Assembly: GCA_023428265.1 (NCBI GenBank)
Contig: JAEYYW010000091.1
Location: 1-27,681, forward strand
DNA: 27,681 bases
Source: Bacillota bacterium
GTDB taxonomy: Bacteria; Bacillota; Clostridia; Christensenellales; UMGS416
Reading direction: 5' to 3'
The notes beneath the pieces are model-generated. The model was not told the origin of the DNA and did not search any database. It saw nothing but the letters and a program-made list of their open reading frames with translations. Position numbers and translations under genes: made by a program. The stretch's first letter is position 1. Every line of letters begins with the position of its first letter. Positions 14,916-25,222 of this stretch are shown one piece after another.

Positions 14916-14950
14916 CCGTTCCGGATTTAACGCCCAGAACGGGTTTTTTT
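14916..14950 (+). terminator. Intrinsic terminator of the RHH gene
   Basis: CCGTTC (14916-14921) pairs with GAACGG (14937-14942), followed by seven T. From here to 15153 I see no gene, only a 7-bp hairpin at 15098-15114. Confidence 0.7.
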
Positions 14951-15153
14951 GTCTGATTAACGACAAATACCGACCACTACCGTAGGCTCTATCACGAGCC
15001 AGTGCAAACTAAAACGCCATCTGAGTGGTGGGATGTGTTAATAACATGCAGTTCAATTACCTGACTCTCCAGTAAACACAAGCCCTTATCATATGTCAGT
15101 TGCAGTATGCAACTCCTATAATATTTTTAGGAACTACAAAAGGCTGATTGCCA

Positions 15154-16245
15154 TCAAAGTGGGTTAATTATGCCTTCTTTTGAAGCCTTTATCAAATAGG
15201 CAAATCCCGTACTGCTACGGCGTTCATTAACTTTGTTCCTATGATTCACGAATTGATAACCCACACCAATTGCAGAGACACCACCCAGTATTGCATATGA
15301 TACTAAGGGAGATAAGGAAGCTGGCATGAACTTCTGGATCATTTGCTCTAAATCTATTGCAATAGACGGAATGCTGATAAGTGTAAAAAGACTTCCGAGA
15401 AGATAAGGAATACGATCCCCTTTGAACATTTTTTGGGCTTGCGTAATCTCACGCTGCCATGATTCTTTGAACTCTTCTGTTCTAAATTTCATCTCTTCAA
15501 CACTTGAGCATCCAGATAAAATAGTTTCAAAGTCACGCAGTTCTTTTCTGAATTGTTGAAATTCTTGTTTTCGATTTTCTTTGAAATCCAATAATTGCTC
15601 AAATCCAACATCCATTGTTGGTTGAGGCAGGCAATTATTTAGTGCAAGGGAGAAACAAGTAGAATTAATTCGCGGTGTAGAACGCGTATATATGTCACGC
15701 TGCCTTTCAGCCCTGTCAGTCCCTATGACAATATCATCGGAATAGCATTTAACAGTGTATTCCGCTAGCGTACGCATATAAATAGCAGCAACTTTGCTAT
15801 CAAATTCCATCCAACCATCATAGTTATAATCATTGACATACTGGTTATCTGCCAGATAATTGAGCAAGTTAGCAGGAATCTTTTTGTAATGAATCAGTTC
15901 ATGTAGAGCGGGAGCATAAATCTTGTTTTTATGAATGCCAACCGTATGAGAACTTTGGTAAACTTTATTAGGATCTGTTTTGCGGTTTATATACTTAGAG
16001 TATCGATCAATACGTCGGACAATAGCACTTGCAAAATCAGTTGCATAGTCGGAATAGAATAAATTCTGAGGAAATATTGGCGTATAAAGTTTACGCTCTT
16101 TTAAGTATAGAATCTCAGGAGAAAAACTCGGGTAATTATCATATGGAACAATGGACGCAACTTTGTCCCAATAAAGGATGGCATTTCTAAGCCATTGTCC
16201 ATCTTGAATATCGATAGTAGGATAATACAAAATCGTCTGTGCCAT
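15154..16245 (-). CDS. DUF6236-like protein with C-terminal membrane segments
   Basis: A 363-aa protein of unknown function. Its start, ILYYPTIDIQDGQWLRNAILYWDKVASIVPYD, matches what I recall of the DUF6236 family. A long predominantly helical middle follows, including a charged coiled-coil-like stretch near 215-265 (FKENRKQEFQQFRKELRDFE). Two hydrophobic segments lie near 279-300 and 318-335, then a basic tail. It is thus probably anchored in the membrane with the large domain in the cytoplasm. The start follows AAGGAG. It comes 62 bp after the HNH gene on the same strand, so it may be the last gene of the DISARM-like operon. It could be an effector or simply a co-located defence-island gene; nothing in the sequence decides this. 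Confidence 0.6.
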   Translation of the reverse strand: MAQTILYYPTIDIQDGQWLRNAILYWDKVASIVPYDNYPSFSPEILYLKERKLYTPIFPQNLFYSDYATDFASAIVRRIDRYSKYINRKTDPNKVYQSSHTVGIHKNKIYAPALHELIHYKKIPANLLNYLADNQYVNDYNYDGWMEFDSKVAAIYMRTLAEYTVKCYSDDIVIGTDRAERQRDIYTRSTPRINSTCFSLALNNCLPQPTMDVGFEQLLDFKENRKQEFQQFRKELRDFETILSGCSSVEEMKFRTEEFKESWQREITQAQKMFKGDRIPYLLGSLFTLISIPSIAIDLEQMIQKFMPASLSPLVSYAILGGVSAIGVGYQFVNHRNKVNERRSSTGFAYLIKASKEGIINPL

Positions 16246-16307
16246 ATTTTCTCCTTACTAAACTTAAGTGAAGGAATCATCCAGTTTAGCGGATACGTTA
16301 CCCTGTG

Positions 16308-17028
16308 CTACATTCCCCCGTTATTCCGCCGAATAATTTCCCTCAATTCATCAACAGTAATCCATGGCCGGCGCTTGTGAAGCATGCTGTGACAATTAGA
16401 ACAAACCAATCGCAGGTCGGTCACTTTCGTTTGTTCACCGCTCACATATTCAGAAATGGGTTTTGTATGATGGCATTCAATGAACCCATCTCCGAGACTT
16501 CCATATGCCACCTGAATATCAAAGGCGCATACAGTACACCTTAGCCCTTCACCGTTGCGTATCGCCCGCTCCTTTGCACTCTGGACTATATGGCGATTCC
16601 ATTCTCGCATACGATGTAGACGATAAAGCACCTTCCCCTCACCACAGGCTTGCTCATCCTCATCAGGAGCGACCCACTCTAAAGCCTCTAAATCCCGATA
16701 CCCGTTTATTATACTTTGTGCTACCTGATGGAGGTGTGCAGGATCGCTGGAGAACTCCTCCCAGACGATTGCATCCATTTTACTCCCATGTTCAAGCCCT
16801 ACACCATTAAACTTAGGTCTAGCCGCCTAAAATTTAAGACTTTCATGGAAACCCCTGCAGTATTTCTGTATCCATCATATCGGTTCTGATGAATCGGTAA
16901 GGAATTAAGAACCTGGCTGAGGAAAATAATCTCAGAGCTTGACTCACAATTGGCTTCTTATAATGAAAATATAAGTCAAGAGCTAGAATTACTTCATCTC
17001 GTTCCCATGTCGGGTTTCTCGTTGGCAT
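16308..17028 (-). pseudogene. McrA-like HNH endonuclease with two single-base frameshifts
   Basis: The gene starts at 17028 with MPTRNPTWERDEVILALDLYF, the usual N-terminus of McrA-like HNH endonucleases. The frame is lost near 16933-16938: the family-like sequence continues in the next frame as EIIFLSQVLNSLPIH, then VSMKVLNFRRLD. It is lost again near 16815-16819, where one C is missing between RRLD and PKFNGVGLEHGSK. The third frame then runs to the stop at 16308 with a complete HNH domain: CTVC, ECHHTKP, then CSNCHSMLH. Restoring one base at each point gives about 240 aa, normal for the family. It lies 31 bp after drmB. Either the gene is dead or the two gaps are sequencing errors. Confidence 0.85.
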
Positions 17029-17059
17029 TTTTCATCCCCCGTACCACATATAGCCTTCG

Positions 17060-18931
17060 TCAGTCTTTGATAACCGTTTTTATTACTATATCTTTATAGA
17101 ACCCCAAATCATACTCATACTCGTTAAATGTTCCGACAATCAAACCGCGATCCAGAAATGAGTTTCTCTCTTCACAGCAGGTTTCGGGAAGCAGGGTACA
17201 GGCATGACAAGCCGCCAGATTTAACGATTCTCGCCCCTGTCCGTGGCTGAGTATGCACACGGGATCATTGGAGCAGGTTTTGGCCCCGGTAATAGCTTTT
17301 TTGAATACTCTTGGAAAAGCATCCGGGCGACCCTGTCTTACAAGACCGCCCAAGGTTCCCTCGGAATCGCCGCTTGCGGTGTATATAAATATTCCTGCCA
17401 TTTGCTTTCCTTCAGATGCTTCCGCACAATAAATACGCTCACACAACGAAGCGATGCTGTAACCACATTCGAAGCTCAGTTGTTTAATGAGCAAATGTGA
17501 CAAGGTATGAAGCATAATGAACTTTGGCGTGATTGTGCGCGGATAAGATTGCCCGATAAACGACTGAGCATAATTGACATTGATTTGATCCGCTCTTTCA
17601 GCTATTTGCGGATTGGTTGTAATCCATTGGTCAATGTCGGATTGCTCAAACTCTATGAAAATCCCCTCGCCCCGAACTTCATATGCCGGATACCATCTGG
17701 TTTCAGGCTCTTTGATATGGACAAAGCCGGGGTCGTCTTTACGCATAACGGGATTGAGCCGTGAAAACCCGATCAGAGCATTCACCACACGAACTTTATC
17801 AATCAGCGATATGGATTTAACGTGAGGCAACTCATAATCCAAAACGGGCATAGCCTCTCGTGAAAACTCACCAAAGGAGCTTGTCGCACCCATTTCGCCG
17901 GTCAAAGCGGCATATTCTTCTGCACGGTACTGGACGCTCATGACATCAATTTCGGCAATGTCCTGTTCCAGCCATTTTCGACTCAGGATTGCTTCGACAT
18001 CAGATTCACTTTCTCCGATTTCTATAGCAATTTCTTTTACCCAATCCATGAATTTTGTCTGCAAAATGACAACCCTCATACTGGGCAACTGAGACAAAGT
18101 AGTTTCGGCGTACTCGAAAGCTTGACAGTTGACGATTTTCAAATTGATTATATCGGCATAAGGCGGTATGACAAGCGAACTGTACACAACGGGGAAATAC
18201 ACTGACGACGAACCGCGCTGTACGGTTCTTGGATATAGAATGCATTTTTCTTTTTCGTGTTTGTGTGGATGGCCGCCCTGGCAACGGAACAGCGGGTCTT
18301 CGGCATCTTTATCCAAGTTTACAAACTTGTCTTTGTCAAAAGCTCCTTTCAGCGTAGCGAAGGCATGGCATTCTTCACAGGATACGCTCAGTCCTTCCAA
18401 CCCCTCGGTGCCGGATGCACCTGTCTTGAAGCTGAGTTTGGGATTGGAACAGATCGGCTTTTTGGCGATTTTATGTACCCATTCTACCCACGGGAAATCG
18501 TTAATATGCCCGTTTTCACAAACGGCCACGATACGGGCGACGACCAAATCCTGGCGACAATCCAAACATTGCATATGTTTTACCATATATGCGTCGGATT
18601 GTTGAGACCTTTGGTTTGCCCTGCGTCTATATTCGTATAGCCATTTTGATATCGGTTGAAACCTGCGGCACTTGGAACAAAAATACCACTCGGGAAATCT
18701 GGCGTATGAAATATCTGTCGGCACGGCAAAGAAATCCACGCCGAGAGCTTTGGCAAACCTCTCGTCCTCGATCTTGGCTTTCCCACTCCAGTATTCTGGG
18801 GCGGCGGTCATCATCGTTTGATCCGGGAAATCAACCATCGCTCCGACCCCGTATTGGAGAACGGCTTGGGAAGCTCTTACGGAATGAGTAACTTCGTTTA
18901 GACTGATTTTTTCGGCAACTTGCTTAGCCAT
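17060..18931 (-). CDS. drmB: DISARM protein DrmB (DUF1998)
   Basis: A 623-aa cytoplasmic zinc protein. The N-terminus (RASQAVLQYGVGAMVDFPDQ, residues 20-38) is typical of DrmB. Zinc-type Cys clusters follow: CSKC (85-88), CLDC (122-125), CENGH (138-142), CEEC (185-188) and C217 to C230 with an interposed GGHPH. The C-terminal DUF1998 signature is complete: CHAC at 575-578, CC at 585-586 and LDRGLIVG at 592-599. In DISARM, DrmB pairs with the DrmA helicase to bind and act on incoming DNA. The ATG overlaps the drmA stop by 8 nt, and HNH follows 31 bp later. Similar DUF1998 proteins occur in other helicase pairs, so the name rests on the gene set. Confidence 0.87.
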   Translation of the reverse strand: MAKQVAEKISLNEVTHSVRASQAVLQYGVGAMVDFPDQTMMTAAPEYWSGKAKIEDERFAKALGVDFFAVPTDISYARFPEWYFCSKCRRFQPISKWLYEYRRRANQRSQQSDAYMVKHMQCLDCRQDLVVARIVAVCENGHINDFPWVEWVHKIAKKPICSNPKLSFKTGASGTEGLEGLSVSCEECHAFATLKGAFDKDKFVNLDKDAEDPLFRCQGGHPHKHEKEKCILYPRTVQRGSSSVYFPVVYSSLVIPPYADIINLKIVNCQAFEYAETTLSQLPSMRVVILQTKFMDWVKEIAIEIGESESDVEAILSRKWLEQDIAEIDVMSVQYRAEEYAALTGEMGATSSFGEFSREAMPVLDYELPHVKSISLIDKVRVVNALIGFSRLNPVMRKDDPGFVHIKEPETRWYPAYEVRGEGIFIEFEQSDIDQWITTNPQIAERADQINVNYAQSFIGQSYPRTITPKFIMLHTLSHLLIKQLSFECGYSIASLCERIYCAEASEGKQMAGIFIYTASGDSEGTLGGLVRQGRPDAFPRVFKKAITGAKTCSNDPVCILSHGQGRESLNLAACHACTLLPETCCEERNSFLDRGLIVGTFNEYEYDLGFYKDIVIKTVIKD

Positions 18932-21900
18932 TGTCTACCTCCCAGATAACGACTTTGCCCCGAACCGGGGTGTCAACGTTTCTCATTGACGTTAGTGTTT
19001 CAAACGAGGCATCTTTCCCCGGAGAATTATATTGCTTTAACAAACGCCGCTCGGTGCCGGAATATGGTGCGACAATGAACTTGTATCCGAACCCAAACGG
19101 AACTTTCTTAGCCTGAGAATCGCGCGCGATTCTTTGCCACGAATGAAAGAATTCATTAATCTCAGACTCAATGTCCGAAATATCATCGCGCAGTCCGTTA
19201 TTTGCACGATTGTTGATATTCCTGACTCGGTCTAAGACAAACTCCTTGACTGCCCGAATATCGGCTGCGAAATAGTCCTCATCAAACTGTATGGCATCCC
19301 TATCTTGAACTAGAGCAACCCGATCACGGTGACGCATTATCGATGTCAGAACGGCATGAAGCGCACGATCTCGGGCTGGCTTGGAGAAAGGTGTAGCCCC
19401 GGTCGGCTCGACAAAGCGATAAAACGATTCGTGATAAGGCTTAAAACGCTCATAATGTGAACGGTCACGGCTTTTTGTCGCATCGTACTGGACAAACACC
19501 GCACCCGGGAAAGAACGTCCGACACGGCTGGATGCCTGAATGTACTCGCTGGTTAACTTCGGTTGTCCCACCATGAGCATAACATTCAGCCTTGCAACGT
19601 CTATTCCGACTGATATCATGTTTGTGGCGAGTAAAACGCTTGAGGCGTAGCGATGATTTTCCATATTATGTGCCGAATACTCGAGCTTCTCGAGTTTATC
19701 AAGCGTTTCGTTAAGCCCCGTGGTGGTAACGCGGCTCGTAAGCTCGTCAGCCTGTACGATGAGTCTCCTCGAACGGAACATTCTGTTTGCCATACGGACT
19801 ATAAAGTCCTTCACGTCGTCGTCCACAAGTGTGGAGGCCTTGCCCAAATCCTTCAGGCTGTTGAAGTATACTGTAAGAGTCCACAATTTGTCTTTGACCG
19901 AATCTGGGAGCCTCATAACGTAAACCGTTTGTAACAAAGCTGCCATAGCTCTGATTTCAGTCATTGCCTTTGTTTTCCCCGAAGGCATGATTCCGATATA
20001 CCTACGTCCGAATACACCGTCTTCCAGTGATACTTCCCGCTCACGGGCAAAAAACGAATCGTCGGCATTCAGTCCAGGCGCGGGAAACTGAACCACATCA
20101 CGGTCATAAAGCACGGAGCACTGTTCTTTCGCCCTACGGATAGTAGCCGTGGAAGCGATTATCTTTGTTCTAATGCCTTTCTGCGAACACAGGGCATCGA
20201 CGGCGGTTTCATACAAACCGACGATTGTTCCAAGCGCACCCGAAATCAGATGCAACTCGTCCTGAATGATTAGCTCTGGGGCACGGTTATTGCGACCGGC
20301 GGCGAAGAAAGCACCGGCATTGCCGTTCCAAGGTATCATGGCGAACTTATCCACCGTACCGAAAAGAAGAGTCGGCGGGGTTTCATATAATTCTTCGTCA
20401 ATGATCTGAATCGGCAAACGCGCTTCAAAGGGGCAAGCCTCGTGTGTGCAATGGAGATAAAAATGCTTGTTGTTTTTCAGCGCATAACCCCATTGCCCAA
20501 CGAGCTTTTTATCCTCGACAGACTTGATCATTTTGGTGCCGCACCACGGACATTTTAGGACTTGGAATTTATTGTGGCGTTCCAACGCATAACGTATATT
20601 CGAAGTGGCGGCTCCGAGCAACTCGTCCAGATGGGCTTTGGCACTATTTTTGTTACCTATATTTTTGTTCGGGATATGCGTACCGCCAATCCAGAGCCCG
20701 ATTGTTATCGGCTCCGTCCCCAACGAGTAAGAGGGATATTTCTTTGCCTTATCACTCCTAATATATTCACAGGCACAAATCAACGTGGCGGCTCTGGTGA
20801 ATTGTTGAGCCGCGAGCAAACGCAGGGTATAGCGCATGATGACGGCGGTTCCATTCGAATCCGCCAGATAAACCAGCCTTCGATAAAATATGGTAAACGC
20901 TGTCAATCCAAGATATGCTTCCGTTTTGCCACCGCCCGTAGGAAACCAAATCAAATCCACCAAACTGCGGTCGGGGGAATCGTCTTTGACGATAGAGTTA
21001 ATGTCCATCAACAGGAACGCAATCTGGAACGGTCTCCATATAGCGTTGCCGTCATCGCTTTTATAGTAATCCATATTGCGCAGGAGAGAGAAAATCTGTG
21101 CATCTCCCGGATATCTTTCCTTGTCGGATGTCTTCTCCTGCATACCCAAATGCGTTCTCTGCATAAACATAGCTCGGTTGGCAAGCAGAAATGCGGTGTA
21201 GGCCTGATTATTTGTTTCGAGTGTCCGAATGCCATCATACATTCTCGCATAAGCCTTTCGGCATTCAGCGATATTGGCGGCGGCGGCTGACATGTAGCGC
21301 GGATCAAGTGTTTTTGCCACTGTTCCCAGATTGTTTACCCACGCCTCGTACAAACCCACAAGTCCTTTCAGTGCGGACAGTTTTTGAGATTTATCCGAAG
21401 TATCCAAATCCGAAAGGTGTTTCATGGACAGTTGGGCCGTCGTAACATTGTCGTTTTGAGGCAAGTCAAAGCTCATCTGTGGCACTTCGGATTGGGGAAA
21501 ATACTCACTCCAAAGGCTGCCGTTTCCGTTGCTGTCAATACTCCAGTCAACGGCAACTCCAAGTCCTGTTCCGTATATCTTCTTGTTTCGGTACATCAAC
21601 TCAAGCGAGCACTCTTCTTCATCCATGCCCGATTGATCGGCGTACAGGTTGGTCTCCACAAAAACGAAGCTGTTATCGTCGGATGAAACCTCTACCTTAG
21701 GCTGAAAAAGGCAACGATAATCTTTTGCTGGTATTTCGGCCAAGCCATTAACAAACATTATCGTAATCGACCAGAGTCCTTGGCGCACTTTTGTTCGTAA
21801 AGCAGTTATTTTAGCGGAAGTGCCGTCGAGTTCCCGGTTGCAATCAATATAGTCTCCGCCGGCAAAATCTAGTTCGAATCCAACTTCATGCGGCTCACGC

Positions 21901-22586
21901 ACAAATCCACTTTTGCAGAAATCGGCAAAGCGATATGCGGCGTTTATTAGATTATCGGGAATGTCGTGCCTAACGGAAGAAACATCCTTAACTTTCACGG
22001 AATCAATGAGATGCAACACCTGGTTTTCTTTGTCATAGGTGATTTTGTGTGACATTTGAACCGGAACAGAGTAATCGTCGGGATTATCGGGATAAAACGG
22101 AATGATGCAGTCCGATATCTTGGCTCTCCTGTAAGTCGCAAATGAAGCTTTGCCCCGGACGATATCGGCATTGCCTTCCACAAGGAATGTTATCCCCATG
22201 GATGAAGGCATATATTGCGCAGATAATCCCACTTCTTCGTCAAGATTTTCATCTGCGGTCTCATCATTTTCGGCAAACCTGTCGGCCTTGGTTTCGCCGG
22301 TCAGGCCCTGTGTATCCTTGTCGGGATTGTCCTGCACCGCTTCATCAGTGTCATCCGCACCATCACCCGCCAAAGGAACGGTCTCATCATTGTCCTGATT
22401 CACTTGATTTCCCTGCGGATACAAGATTCCTACAGAATAACGTGACATGGGGCTGCTGGATATAAGTTCATGCTCGGCATCGGGAACGGAAAACTCCGAC
22501 CCCGGTCCCAATAATTCTTTTTTTACCAGATCGATATATTCGTCGCGGGCGTCTATCATCTGCTCTCTGATTTCACCGGTAGTCAT
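18924..22586 (-). CDS. drmA: DISARM helicase DrmA
   Basis: A 1220-aa superfamily 2 helicase. The first 540 residues include an acidic low-complexity stretch (about 65-120) and the non-helicase N-terminal domain of DrmA. Helicase motifs: Walker A PTGGGKTE (549-556), DELH (776-779), STAT (812-815), the C-terminal NMISVGIDV (989-997) and QASSRVGR (1017-1024). A Cys pair CPWC (679-682) with CTHEAC (713-718) forms an inserted zinc-type site between motifs I and II. Length and motif spacing match DrmA. DrmA is expected to translocate on or load at incoming DNA with DrmB. Its ATG overlaps the drmE stop (ATGA). No frame damage is seen across 3.6 kb. Confidence 0.9.
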   Translation of the reverse strand: MTTGEIREQMIDARDEYIDLVKKELLGPGSEFSVPDAEHELISSSPMSRYSVGILYPQGNQVNQDNDETVPLAGDGADDTDEAVQDNPDKDTQGLTGETKADRFAENDETADENLDEEVGLSAQYMPSSMGITFLVEGNADIVRGKASFATYRRAKISDCIIPFYPDNPDDYSVPVQMSHKITYDKENQVLHLIDSVKVKDVSSVRHDIPDNLINAAYRFADFCKSGFVREPHEVGFELDFAGGDYIDCNRELDGTSAKITALRTKVRQGLWSITIMFVNGLAEIPAKDYRCLFQPKVEVSSDDNSFVFVETNLYADQSGMDEEECSLELMYRNKKIYGTGLGVAVDWSIDSNGNGSLWSEYFPQSEVPQMSFDLPQNDNVTTAQLSMKHLSDLDTSDKSQKLSALKGLVGLYEAWVNNLGTVAKTLDPRYMSAAAANIAECRKAYARMYDGIRTLETNNQAYTAFLLANRAMFMQRTHLGMQEKTSDKERYPGDAQIFSLLRNMDYYKSDDGNAIWRPFQIAFLLMDINSIVKDDSPDRSLVDLIWFPTGGGKTEAYLGLTAFTIFYRRLVYLADSNGTAVIMRYTLRLLAAQQFTRAATLICACEYIRSDKAKKYPSYSLGTEPITIGLWIGGTHIPNKNIGNKNSAKAHLDELLGAATSNIRYALERHNKFQVLKCPWCGTKMIKSVEDKKLVGQWGYALKNNKHFYLHCTHEACPFEARLPIQIIDEELYETPPTLLFGTVDKFAMIPWNGNAGAFFAAGRNNRAPELIIQDELHLISGALGTIVGLYETAVDALCSQKGIRTKIIASTATIRRAKEQCSVLYDRDVVQFPAPGLNADDSFFAREREVSLEDGVFGRRYIGIMPSGKTKAMTEIRAMAALLQTVYVMRLPDSVKDKLWTLTVYFNSLKDLGKASTLVDDDVKDFIVRMANRMFRSRRLIVQADELTSRVTTTGLNETLDKLEKLEYSAHNMENHRYASSVLLATNMISVGIDVARLNVMLMVGQPKLTSEYIQASSRVGRSFPGAVFVQYDATKSRDRSHYERFKPYHESFYRFVEPTGATPFSKPARDRALHAVLTSIMRHRDRVALVQDRDAIQFDEDYFAADIRAVKEFVLDRVRNINNRANNGLRDDISDIESEINEFFHSWQRIARDSQAKKVPFGFGYKFIVAPYSGTERRLLKQYNSPGKDASFETLTSMRNVDTPVRGKVVIWEVDNG

Positions 22587-25222
22587 AGCGCAACCTCCAT
22601 ATCGTTAATCGGTCTATTGGTGAAAGTAGCCGGAACAGACGCCTGCTTGTCCAGAATGGACACATCATCCAGTTCGAGTGTTTCAGACAAGCTTTCTACA
22701 TTCTTAAAAATGAACTCAGATAACTTATCGCCCGTCGGCACAAGACCGTTGAATTTATCAACTATTGCCTTTCCGATTAACTTCAAGATATTTTTGCGCT
22801 GTCTGCGCACAAGTTCGCACGCTTCAAAGTAAGCATGGGTGTTTTCAAGGAGAAAAGGATCTTGAGTGAGATTTGCGATCTGCACCAGCGTGTTTTCCTC
22901 TCTCGGGCCGACAATATGGCTATCTTCGATCAACCATTGCCGGACGGATACTTCCTGAATCGACAAGCCAAAGCTTCTCAGCCTTTTTGTTACATCCCTA
23001 TAGGAAAGTCCATGTTTGTCTTTGTATTCGCGCAAAGCCAATTTCCAATATTGGGATTTCTCCGTTGCCTCAAGGACTTCGTCGGATAATCTACTCGCAT
23101 GTTGCAATTGGCTGTATATATAATCCACCATGTTTTTTGTGTTGTCATCACGCTTGGCAAACACAATAATATCGCCGGACCGAAGGGAATCCACATCCTT
23201 TTCCAAAACAGTTCCTGCCGCTTCGTCAAATACGAGGGCTTGGTAATAACGGGTAAACAGTATTTGTTCACCGTTCAGAAAATATCCGACGGCATAAACA
23301 TCCGTAGACGGGGCAGTGCCGGAATAGCCAGATATCCTTTGAGCGAAAGAATGCACATCAAATGAAGTTATCGTATCGATGTATTGATTCAAATCGCTGT
23401 CCTTGGCAACAACGGATTCAACATCGTAAATCTCGGCATCATCGGCCGGTTCGTCTTCATCGATTCTCAAACTAAGTCTGGTGTTGATGATCTTTTCGAA
23501 TAAATCAGCTTTCCGTTTCTTGTGCCTGAAAAATCGATCTTCCCCGTCATAAAGCAAAACGAGAATATCAGATGCGGCACGACACTTAAGTGGGTTGAAG
23601 TGTGTTCCCGAAAAATCTCCGGCTACAATGATGACATCGTATCGTTCTGAGCCATTGAAGCGGTTTGCCGTCACGATTGCAGTGCATTTTTCGCTTATAG
23701 CGATATCTGCTTTCAAGATATCCGTATAGTACGCTTTCGGAACGACTATGGCTATTCTTCGCCCTACATATTTGCCGAGCAAGTCCTCAAGCGCATTGTA
23801 TTTTGGGCAAGTCATCAAGGCCGAATGATACATGCGGTCAATAGCATCAGCGACAATAAGAAACTGGTCCACCAGTTCTATCGGCTTGTCCGCCAGTTTC
23901 CATAGCTCTTCGAGCTTCGCGGAAGGAGCGATTACCCTCGAAGTTAACTCGCCATTCTCCAATGCCCGATTCAGGCGCTCCAGCGGAAAAACAGCCGTCA
24001 ATATCAGATTAAGCAACGCGTATGCTGTGATGATAAAATCATCTTTTTCTTGGCTTCTGATATCAGAGTGTTTTATCGTAAAAAGAGCGTTCTTCAGGAC
24101 TTTTATCTCCTGCCAAGAACACATGCCGCCAACGGTGACAGGAGAAACAGTATTGTTGACAATGTTTTCGATTTGGTTATCCAATTCGGCTGTCAAACGA
24201 TTTTTTACTTTCGGAAGCTCCGAATGCTGAAGCAAAAACTCCTTTGTGCATACAAATATTGAAGCCTCATCCTGTGCTTCGATGATATTCTGCACGACGT
24301 CCGAGTCGATGGGCACAGTAAGCATAGAGTATATCAGCGATTTGCGCTCGAGCAATTCGGTGAGCTCCGAATTACCATTTGAGACGACATCTGTGCCAAC
24401 AACCATAAAGCCGACCGTTTTATTGCCGCTCTTGTCCAACACCAAATCCCGAGCAGCAGAAATTCTGGATGTAATCTTCAGACTCGGCTCGGTTTTAGCA
24501 GGGTTTGCCCCATACTGATGTTCTTCCAAATTGGATGTATAGTACGAGGCGGTGACAAGATCAAGCAAACCGATTGACTTGCCCTCCCCATATTCCACAC
24601 GTACTCCGTCGGCAATACGCTTGAAAGCTTCCCGGTCAGTCACGATAACCGCGGAAACGCCTATGACACTCGGTATTGATGCAATAGGAACCTCAAACAA
24701 GTAAGAAATAAACTCATTACGGTTGGATTTGATTCTCTTGATTCCCCGTCCGTCGGTACGGGTGGATGTTCCATTATACGGAGATATGTGGTTCCAGCGG
24801 TCCCTCGGAACATAGTCCTTCGAAGAAGTTGAAGGTTGTTCAAGCACAGCATAAAAGGCACCATCAAAATCAGAATCTTGGAATTTACTGTCGGCAAATC
24901 CACGCCAAAGACGCCGCTCTTTGACTTTATCGCCCGACAGAAGTACGATTTGCCCATCCTCGAAAGAACCGATAACATCATCGTTATCGGTTTCGTTAAG
25001 AGCCAGACATCCCAGAGCAGCAATCAAGAAAGACACGACATCAAAGCACACTGACCCAGTATGCTGGGCAACCGCCAATGAATGACCTTGTCCACCAAAG
25101 GACGATGCAACAAATTCGGCATACTTTTGAACGATCCGCTCCTTTGAAATCAGCGAATCTTCAAAGTAAATGTTACACTTATCCATTAAGCGGAGGAATG
25201 CCTGTTCGTTAGTCACCGGCAT
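22583..25222 (-). CDS. drmE: Probable DISARM protein DrmE
   Basis: An 879-aa protein named mainly from context: a large protein of uncertain function directly before drmA and after a cytosine methyltransferase is the class 2 DISARM layout. Visible features: an N-terminal region with FLIAALGCLALNETDNDDVIG and IVLLSGDKVKERRLW, a central alpha/beta part, a segment near 500-560 (RIAIVVPKAYYTDIL, AIVTANRF, RYDVIIVAGDF) that reads like the C-terminal half of a helicase without intact catalytic motifs, and a helical C-terminus with an HTH-like LSYRDVTKRLRSFGL. No Walker A is present. I place the start at the ATG at 25222; a GTG at 25225 is equally close. It overlaps the methyltransferase by 14 nt and drmA by 4 nt. 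Confidence 0.72.
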   Translation of the reverse strand: MPVTNEQAFLRLMDKCNIYFEDSLISKERIVQKYAEFVASSFGGQGHSLAVAQHTGSVCFDVVSFLIAALGCLALNETDNDDVIGSFEDGQIVLLSGDKVKERRLWRGFADSKFQDSDFDGAFYAVLEQPSTSSKDYVPRDRWNHISPYNGTSTRTDGRGIKRIKSNRNEFISYLFEVPIASIPSVIGVSAVIVTDREAFKRIADGVRVEYGEGKSIGLLDLVTASYYTSNLEEHQYGANPAKTEPSLKITSRISAARDLVLDKSGNKTVGFMVVGTDVVSNGNSELTELLERKSLIYSMLTVPIDSDVVQNIIEAQDEASIFVCTKEFLLQHSELPKVKNRLTAELDNQIENIVNNTVSPVTVGGMCSWQEIKVLKNALFTIKHSDIRSQEKDDFIITAYALLNLILTAVFPLERLNRALENGELTSRVIAPSAKLEELWKLADKPIELVDQFLIVADAIDRMYHSALMTCPKYNALEDLLGKYVGRRIAIVVPKAYYTDILKADIAISEKCTAIVTANRFNGSERYDVIIVAGDFSGTHFNPLKCRAASDILVLLYDGEDRFFRHKKRKADLFEKIINTRLSLRIDEDEPADDAEIYDVESVVAKDSDLNQYIDTITSFDVHSFAQRISGYSGTAPSTDVYAVGYFLNGEQILFTRYYQALVFDEAAGTVLEKDVDSLRSGDIIVFAKRDDNTKNMVDYIYSQLQHASRLSDEVLEATEKSQYWKLALREYKDKHGLSYRDVTKRLRSFGLSIQEVSVRQWLIEDSHIVGPREENTLVQIANLTQDPFLLENTHAYFEACELVRRQRKNILKLIGKAIVDKFNGLVPTGDKLSEFIFKNVESLSETLELDDVSILDKQASVPATFTNRPINDMEVAL

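Noticed and set aside
20562..21290. A 242-codon plus-strand frame inside drmA
   Set aside because: It lies opposite the helicase core, which has intact motifs; the frame has no recognisable domain.
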